Shown: one piece after another, positions 58,745-64,000 of the stretch
Layout: each line of letters begins with the position of its first letter
How positions within the stretch are numbered: position 1 is the first letter of the stretch
Source of the DNA: Chitinophaga sp. sic0106
GTDB taxonomy: Bacteria; Bacteroidota; Bacteroidia; Chitinophagales; Chitinophagaceae
Assembly (NCBI RefSeq): GCF_019219075.1
Contig: NZ_JAHUWJ010000002.1
Coordinates: 434,001 to 498,000, forward strand
Direction: 5' to 3'
DNA length: 64,000 nt
Notes under the pieces: model-generated
Seen by the model: the letters and a program-made list of their open reading frames with translations, nothing else
Told to the model about the DNA's origin: nothing
Database searches by the model: none
Position numbers and translations under genes: made by a program

Positions 58745-61164
58745 ACATGCTCAATCTAAGCGAATCGGTGAAGCATGCAGTGCATGTAGCTGAATCCCTG
58801 GCAAAGGAAAGACATCATGGTAGCTATGGACCACCTCATCTGCTGGCAGGACTAATGCACAAAGAAACGGGCCTTCGCTCGTTGCTGAATGCGATCGATA
58901 AAGATCCGGTGTACCTGCAGGAATGGGCGGAGATCCGCATGGACGAGTTTCCTAATGCCAGACAGCTCCAGCCGGATGTGAAAAGTACGCCGGAGGTAGC
59001 ACTGGTGTTTGAGGAAGCTGATGATGTGCGACTGAAAATGGGACTGGACCTGATAACCCCCGTTTGCGTACTCACGGCACTCAGTAAGCCTAACATCGGT
59101 TTTCCGGCAGATCAGATGAAATCGTTTCCTGTGAAGGAAAGGGACCTGATCGAAGTATATCTGGATGACCAGGAGGTGAAGCATGCTATTCAGGAGGAAC
59201 GTAAGACCGATAATACACCCGCCTCCGGCGCACTCGCTAAGTATACTATTGATCGTACAGCGGCCGCCAGGGAGGGTAAGACCGATCCTATCATTGGCCG
59301 TGACCTGGAATTGCGTATGGTCATGGAGGTATTATGCCGGCGGTCAAAACCAAATGTGATCATCACAGGGGATGCAGGGGTGGGTAAAACTGCATTAATA
59401 GATGGGCTGGCACAACAGATGGTTAAAGGGGAGGTGCCTGCCGCATTAAAAGATGCAAAAATCCTGGAGCTGGATACCGGCGCCCTAATTGCCGGGGCTT
59501 CCTATAAAGGGGAGATTGAAGACAGGCTGAAAAAGATCATCGCCGCGTTGAAGGAGTCAGGCAAGGTAATATTGTTTATAGATGAAATTCATGCCTTGCT
59601 GGATGCAAAAGGTGCCATAGGTTCAGGAGCTGGCAACCTGCTGAAACCGGAGCTCGCGCGTGGGGAGATTACCGTTATAGGGGCTAGCACCATGGAGGAG
59701 CACCGTAAAATCATAGAGCCTGAAAAGGCTTTTAGTCGCCGCTTTGAGGTGGTGCAGGTACCGGAACCCGATACCGACACCGCTGCGAAAATGCTGTATT
59801 GCCAGCTGGAACGCTATGAAACCCATCACCAGCTCAAAGTGCAGGAAGGTACAGTCGAGGAATGCGTGCGGCTGGCCAAACGGTATATGAAGGACCGGCG
59901 CCTGCCGGATGCAGCATTTGACCTGCTGGACAGGACCATGGCGGCTATCCGGATGATGAACGATACTTCCGAACGAGAGCTGCTGCAGTTGCAGGAAGCG
60001 TTGCAACTATCGGCAAAGGATACACTGATTAGCCTCAATAGGAAATTGAGTCCGGTATTATTAGGCCGACTCGATGCCGCCGCACCGGATGATGAGGAAG
60101 GTTTGCAATCCTACCTGAAAGATGCGCTTGATAAGTTGAGTGTGCTGGCTAAAGAAAAAATTTTCGAAGTCGGCAAACAGGATGTTGCCGCAGTGATCGC
60201 TTTTAAAACAGGGATTCCAATTGGTAAAATTCAGACACAGGAGCGGGATAAGTTAATGAACATGGAGGCGCACCTCAAGCAAAGGGTTGTAGGGCAGGAT
60301 CATGCCTTAAAAGCGCTTTCTGCGGCCATTTTGGAGTCACGCAGTGGCCTGGGGAAGAAGGGGCAGCCTATCGGGTCGTTTTTCTTACTGGGGCCTACCG
60401 GTACCGGCAAAACGGAGTTGGCAAAATCCATTGCGGAATTTTTGTTTAATGACGAAAAGGCCATGATCCGTTTTGATATGAGCGAGTTTAAGGAGGAACA
60501 TTCTGCGGCACTGCTGTATGGCGCACCACCAGGATATGTGGGATATGAGGAGGGTGGACTGCTGGTAAATAAAATACGGCAGCAGCCGTATACGGTGTTG
60601 CTCTTTGATGAAATCGAGAAGGCACATCCATCTGTGTTTGATATCTTCCTGCAAATAATGGATGAAGGCCTGATTCACGACAGGCTGGGAAAAGAAGGAG
60701 ATTTCTCTAACGCCCTCATCCTGTTTACCTCTAATATAGGCAGTGAGTGGATAACGGAACAGTTTAACCAGGAAAAAATGCCGCAGTCACATCAGCTGAT
60801 GGACTTGATGGCAAAGCATTTCAGGCCGGAGTTCCTGGCGCGTTTATCCGAGATCGTGCCTTTTGGTCCGATTACAGCGGAAAATGTGGTAAAGATTTTT
60901 CAGATACAATTGAAGAGTTTACTGGATGCGCTGCACAAACAACATATTACATTGGAGATTTCCGATGATGCCATGAAAATGCTTGCTCTTAGCGGGTTTA
61001 CACCAAGGTATGGGGCCAGGCAGATCACGGGTGTTATACGGAATCAATTACGCAGACCTATCTCCCGGCAAATTATTTCAGGAGAATTGAATGCAGGGAA
61101 AAAAATTCTGCTGCAACTAAAGGACGGAATGGAAGAGCTGGATTGGCAAATTTCATCGGAATAA
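58741..61164 (+). CDS. clpV: T6SS AAA+ unfoldase ClpV/TssH
   Basis: 807 residues. An N-terminal Clp_N-like domain (SVKHAVHVAESLAKERHHGSYGPPHLLAGL split) precedes two AAA+ modules: Walker A GDAGVGKT (210-217), Walker B ILFIDEIHAL, and second Walker A GPTGTGKT (551-558) with LLFDEIEKAH and FTSNIGSEWI. ClpV pulls apart the contracted TssB/TssC sheath for reuse. The ATG lies in the tssR stop. ClpB is the main alternative, but its long middle coiled coil is shorter here and the place between tssR and tssB fits ClpV. Confidence 0.92.
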   Translation: MNMLNLSESVKHAVHVAESLAKERHHGSYGPPHLLAGLMHKETGLRSLLNAIDKDPVYLQEWAEIRMDEFPNARQLQPDVKSTPEVALVFEEADDVRLKMGLDLITPVCVLTALSKPNIGFPADQMKSFPVKERDLIEVYLDDQEVKHAIQEERKTDNTPASGALAKYTIDRTAAAREGKTDPIIGRDLELRMVMEVLCRRSKPNVIITGDAGVGKTALIDGLAQQMVKGEVPAALKDAKILELDTGALIAGASYKGEIEDRLKKIIAALKESGKVILFIDEIHALLDAKGAIGSGAGNLLKPELARGEITVIGASTMEEHRKIIEPEKAFSRRFEVVQVPEPDTDTAAKMLYCQLERYETHHQLKVQEGTVEECVRLAKRYMKDRRLPDAAFDLLDRTMAAIRMMNDTSERELLQLQEALQLSAKDTLISLNRKLSPVLLGRLDAAAPDDEEGLQSYLKDALDKLSVLAKEKIFEVGKQDVAAVIAFKTGIPIGKIQTQERDKLMNMEAHLKQRVVGQDHALKALSAAILESRSGLGKKGQPIGSFFLLGPTGTGKTELAKSIAEFLFNDEKAMIRFDMSEFKEEHSAALLYGAPPGYVGYEEGGLLVNKIRQQPYTVLLFDEIEKAHPSVFDIFLQIMDEGLIHDRLGKEGDFSNALILFTSNIGSEWITEQFNQEKMPQSHQLMDLMAKHFRPEFLARLSEIVPFGPITAENVVKIFQIQLKSLLDALHKQHITLEISDDAMKMLALSGFTPRYGARQITGVIRNQLRRPISRQIISGELNAGKKILLQLKDGMEELDWQISSE

Positions 61165-61249
61165 AAATTTAATATCGATGTGTGCCGTGTACAGCAGAAA
61201 ATTATTAGATTTATAATACTGTTTTCTATCATCTAAAAAAGTAACCAGC

Positions 61250-61696
61250 ATGTTTAATTATGAAATAGGCGGTAATGAAAGGAAGATCGATACGACAGAA
61301 ACGTTTGTTGACATCTCGCCAAACAAAACCTTATTCATTCAGCAGTTAACCGAACAGGAACCGATTAAGCCGACGATTGTTGAAGGACTTAAGACAGTAG
61401 AAGAAGTGTTCAGGCATTTCAAACCCAACGTGAGTGTTGATTTCGAAGGGAAAGACGGAGCTGCGGTACATGAAACACTGCACTTTGATCACCTCGGGGA
61501 TTTTTCAGTAAAGAGCATGATCCAGCAGAGCAACCAACTGCGGAACCTGAACCTGGAAAGTGAAATGTACCTGAATATCATTCGTCAGCTCAAGACAAAT
61601 AAAACGTTGAAAGCAACCCTGGAAAATCCGGAAACCCGCCAGGCATTTGCTGCTGCGTTGGAAAACCTTGCGAAAGAATTGCAGCAGACCATATAG
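61250..61696 (+). CDS. tssB: T6SS contractile sheath small subunit TssB
   Basis: 148 residues. It has the sheath motifs TFVDISPNKTLFIQQLTEQEP, VEEVFRHFKPNVSVDFEG and LHFDHLGDFSVKSMI, plus the final NLAKELQQ. TssB interlocks with TssC to form the sheath around the Hcp tube. It lies 85 bases after clpV and 85 bases before tssC. Confidence 0.9.
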   Translation: MFNYEIGGNERKIDTTETFVDISPNKTLFIQQLTEQEPIKPTIVEGLKTVEEVFRHFKPNVSVDFEGKDGAAVHETLHFDHLGDFSVKSMIQQSNQLRNLNLESEMYLNIIRQLKTNKTLKATLENPETRQAFAAALENLAKELQQTI

Positions 61697-61781
61697 CACA
61701 TTGTAGGACCCGACAGCGCGTAACCATAGATTGAAAACTGAATTAATACACGCCCCGCAGAGAGGCAATAAACGCTAACAC

Positions 61782-63173
61782 ATGTCAGCATCAAACGAAA
61801 GAATGCAGGCAGCTCAGCAAGAGCAGCCGGCACTGCAGCATGCAGTTCCCGAAACCCCGGCATTGTCCCTGGACGACAGTTTGCAGAAACTGGTGAAGGT
61901 AGGCGGCTTTGATTTTCTTGAAGCCATCCTGGATGGATTACAGAATCTTAACCCCGAACGTAAAGCACGTAAAAAAATATTTCTTACCGACCAGGATAAG
62001 GCAGCGGAAAGAAAGGAGCTGTTGAAGAAGATACAGCTATGGCAAGACCTGCTCCGCAAGGATGCCACAGTGGCTGAACTGAAGGATGAAAGCCAGCAAC
62101 GCGCCGATCAGGCGGAAGCGCTGCTGCAGAAAAATATCGGACAGGCGCTGGAAGCTACCCGTGATCTGGAACAGGCGTACCGCACGGTACACCAGTTCTA
62201 TAAAAATACAGAAAGTGATAAGCTCACGAACGTGAACATCATGAACGCGGCTATGTCGCAGCTGACAGACCTTGACAACCCGCGTTTCATTGAACAGGTG
62301 GCAGAAGAGCTGAAACATAACTACGATCGCCTCGACTTGCGGGATAACTATTCACTGGTAGTGATTCCTGGTTACCTCGGCGCAAACAAAGTGGTGGAAA
62401 GGTGGGCTAAGATCGCACACGGCAATAAAGCTATGCTGGTAACTGATTTCGCCAACCTGGATCAGCCGGATGATGTAATCGACCTGTTTACATCCGCTAA
62501 TCTCACCGGCGCGGATGCTTACCGCTCTAATGTAATTATGACTTGTAACTGGCTGGTAGGTCGTGGCAAAGTAGAGTCAGCCGGAGAAGAAGACGATTTG
62601 CATGTGCCAGGTTCAGCATCTCTCGCAGGAAAAATGTATTATACGCTCATGAGCCAGGTGACAGCAGGTAAGAAACATGGTGCAGTGAATGAAGCGGATG
62701 GTGTTCGATTCGACCTGAAAAAAAGTGAAATATCGCAGCTGGAGCGTATAGGCCTGGTGCCAATGGTAAACGAATATGGAAAGGTAATGGCCTTCTCCGC
62801 CAAAACACTTTTCAATGGCGATAATATCGGTTTACAGACCTACTCCGTGGTGCGCGTGTTTGACTATATTACCAAAGTGCTGTTTGATTTCCTCAACCGT
62901 CGTGCGTTTGAAAACTGGAATTCTAAAACCGAACATGACCTGCGAGCGCAGATTGTAAAATTTCTGGATAATATTCAGGGGCCGGACCGGCTTATTGAGC
63001 GTTTTAAGATCATCCGCTTCGAACAGGATGAAGTGCAGAAGGATCGCATCCACCTGGATATTCATATTACACCTTACTTCCCGGCCAAAAGTTTTGTGGT
63101 AAAACTGGATGGCTATAAGGGTGAAGATGAAAGCAGAACCTGGAATACAGAGTATGCTGCCGTACAGAAATAA
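61782..63173 (+). CDS. tssC: T6SS contractile sheath large subunit TssC
   Basis: 463 residues. Sheath signatures are LSLDDSLQKLVKVGGFDFLEAILDGLQNL split, NVNIMNAAMSQLTDLDNPRFIEQVAEELKHNYDRLDLRDNY split, ANLTGADAYRSNVIMTCNWLVGRGK and the C-terminal ILDIHITPYFPAKSF-like segment. It pairs with TssB. After it the locus ends within the window: no hcp or vgrG follows. Confidence 0.93.
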   Translation: MSASNERMQAAQQEQPALQHAVPETPALSLDDSLQKLVKVGGFDFLEAILDGLQNLNPERKARKKIFLTDQDKAAERKELLKKIQLWQDLLRKDATVAELKDESQQRADQAEALLQKNIGQALEATRDLEQAYRTVHQFYKNTESDKLTNVNIMNAAMSQLTDLDNPRFIEQVAEELKHNYDRLDLRDNYSLVVIPGYLGANKVVERWAKIAHGNKAMLVTDFANLDQPDDVIDLFTSANLTGADAYRSNVIMTCNWLVGRGKVESAGEEDDLHVPGSASLAGKMYYTLMSQVTAGKKHGAVNEADGVRFDLKKSEISQLERIGLVPMVNEYGKVMAFSAKTLFNGDNIGLQTYSVVRVFDYITKVLFDFLNRRAFENWNSKTEHDLRAQIVKFLDNIQGPDRLIERFKIIRFEQDEVQKDRIHLDIHITPYFPAKSFVVKLDGYKGEDESRTWNTEYAAVQK

Positions 63174-63226
63174 TCTGGGCACTCCTGTTTTGATTTTTTC
63201 TGATGAATGCCCTATTTTACGGGTGT

Positions 63227-63763
63227 ATGAAGAATCTGTTAATTCTACACGGCGATACGGAAAGATCAGGCATCAATCAGGAGTTTGCAAAAGCTTACAG
63301 GCAGGGAGCGGAAAAGGTAGGAGCTACCGTGAAAGAGATACATATCATGGAGTTAAAGTTCCTTCCTAACAAGCAGTTTAATAACCAGATCACGCCATTG
63401 GAGCCAGACCTGCTGGATGCAGCGGAAAAAGTGAAGTGGGCCAATCATATTGTGTTGTTCTGTACAGTGGATCGCAATTCAATTCCGGCAAAGCTATCCG
63501 GCTTTTTTGACCGGCTGTTTCCTTCAGGGCAGTCGTATGCAGGGAAGTCGGCAAGGATTGTTTCCGTGTTGGATGAGGCCAGTTGGAGAGAGTGGCAGTT
63601 GAATAAAAAGCCGACTTACCACGCGATCAAACGCACGGTGCTGGAGCGTTGCAGAGTCAACCCGGTACGTACCTGTACAATTGGATATGTACATTCACCG
63701 GAAAATGATTATGCAAAAAAGTGGAGTATGAAAATGATGGCTTTTGGGGAGAAATTTATGTAG
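63227..63763 (+). CDS. flavodoxin-fold NAD(P)H-dependent oxidoreductase
   Basis: 178 residues from ATG 63227 (MKNLLILHGDTERSGIN), although an ATG at 63203 is also in frame. The N-terminal LLILHGDTERSGINQEFAKAYRQGA matches the FMN phosphate loop of the YwrO/NQO-like flavodoxin-fold reductases, and VKWANHIVLFCTVDRNSIPAKLSGFFDRLF fits the region that follows. It probably reduces quinones or another acceptor with NAD(P)H. It is 53 bases after tssC on the same strand, perhaps by chance: nothing links it to secretion. Confidence 0.8.
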   Translation: MKNLLILHGDTERSGINQEFAKAYRQGAEKVGATVKEIHIMELKFLPNKQFNNQITPLEPDLLDAAEKVKWANHIVLFCTVDRNSIPAKLSGFFDRLFPSGQSYAGKSARIVSVLDEASWREWQLNKKPTYHAIKRTVLERCRVNPVRTCTIGYVHSPENDYAKKWSMKMMAFGEKFM

Positions 63764-64000
63764 TACAGCCGTGATGTTAACACTGCATGAAATGACTATA
63801 CGAAAGCTGCCGGCACTGAAATTATATTTATTTTTATCGACAGGATATAACCATAATCAGATTAATATTTGAATTCCAGAAGAACCATTGTCTATTTAAA
63901 AACCTTTAAAACCGGATTCATCATACGATAATTGTTTGTACCGATGAACAGCCATATTTATCAGTAACCTTTATAGCGTTTAGTTATACCCAACCCTGCG
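63764..64000. other. end of window, no gene seen
   Basis: AT-rich sequence with no frame of note and no clear terminator. If hcp or vgrG are linked to this T6SS they would have to start beyond 64000. Confidence 0.5.

Noticed and set aside
58741..61164. ClpB disaggregase as the identity of the AAA+ gene
   Set aside because: The position between tssR and tssB, the translational overlap with tssR and the shorter middle region favour ClpV.

Overview
The window looks like chromosomal DNA of a Bacteroidota bacterium of the Chitinophaga type (family Chitinophagaceae, by inference). The signs are: many promoters of the Bacteroidota form TTTG-N17..23-TAnnTTTG, a zinc-free type B L31, TonB-dependent receptors with N-terminal carboxypeptidase-regulatory-like domains, a DUF4249 lipoprotein, OstA-like/LptD-like envelope proteins, a BlaI/M56 pair and a subtype iii (Bacteroidota-type) type VI secretion system. 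Most of the window has medium GC; one tRNA-linked segment (about 45.9-48.3 kb) is clearly AT-richer.

Layout. 0-8 kb holds a WbqC-family protein, a fold-III arginine decarboxylase-like enzyme, a possible small RNA, an orphan multi-pass membrane protein, Hsp20, a bacilliredoxin, an Lgt-type lipoprotein diacylglyceryl transferase, a hemerythrin and a DUF2167 protein. 7.9-8.2 kb holds a 108-bp tandem repeat. 8.6-18 kb holds a large outer-membrane receptor, an ECF sigma/anti-sigma operon followed by two adhesin-like beta-repeat proteins, YajQ, L31, a GlmU-like nucleotidyltransferase, TpiA and a 2H-like protein. 18.5-29.6 kb holds acylphosphatase, a C1 bleomycin-hydrolase-like peptidase, a BlaI-M56 pair with a legible double operator, a sterol-desaturase-family enzyme, a TonB receptor/DUF4249 pair, a small HMA-like protein, an AraC regulator and an NAD(P)-binding reductase. 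30-37 kb holds membrane pyrophosphatase, NAD(P)HX repair enzyme, a lipoprotein alpha/beta hydrolase, a small beta-barrel protein and NhaA. 37-44 kb is an envelope-building cluster (OstA-like, MCE/MlaD, amidase, and divergent LptD), followed by PlsC and uracil-DNA glycosylase.

45.6-48.3 kb is the most accessory-looking stretch. A tRNA-Arg(UCU) is followed by an AT-rich two-gene operon, an AlbA_2/Schlafen-type protein with a GHKL-like C-terminus and a ParA-type ATPase, joined by an ATGA overlap. The operon has its own good promoter, whose spacer carries a perfect dyad. A 109-bp MITE-like inverted repeat follows it. I see no integrase and no duplicated att site.

48.8-63.2 kb encodes most of a T6SSiii apparatus: TssG, TssN, TssK, TssF, TssE, one or two TssO-like proteins, a PKD-domain protein (likely TssP), TssR, the ClpV/TssH unfoldase, and the sheath proteins TssB and TssC. 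The genes sit in several opposed blocks. No Hcp, VgrG, effector or immunity gene is visible, so these must lie beyond the right edge or elsewhere. A flavodoxin-fold reductase closes the window.

All family names rest on recognition of motifs in the translated sequence; no database search was run.
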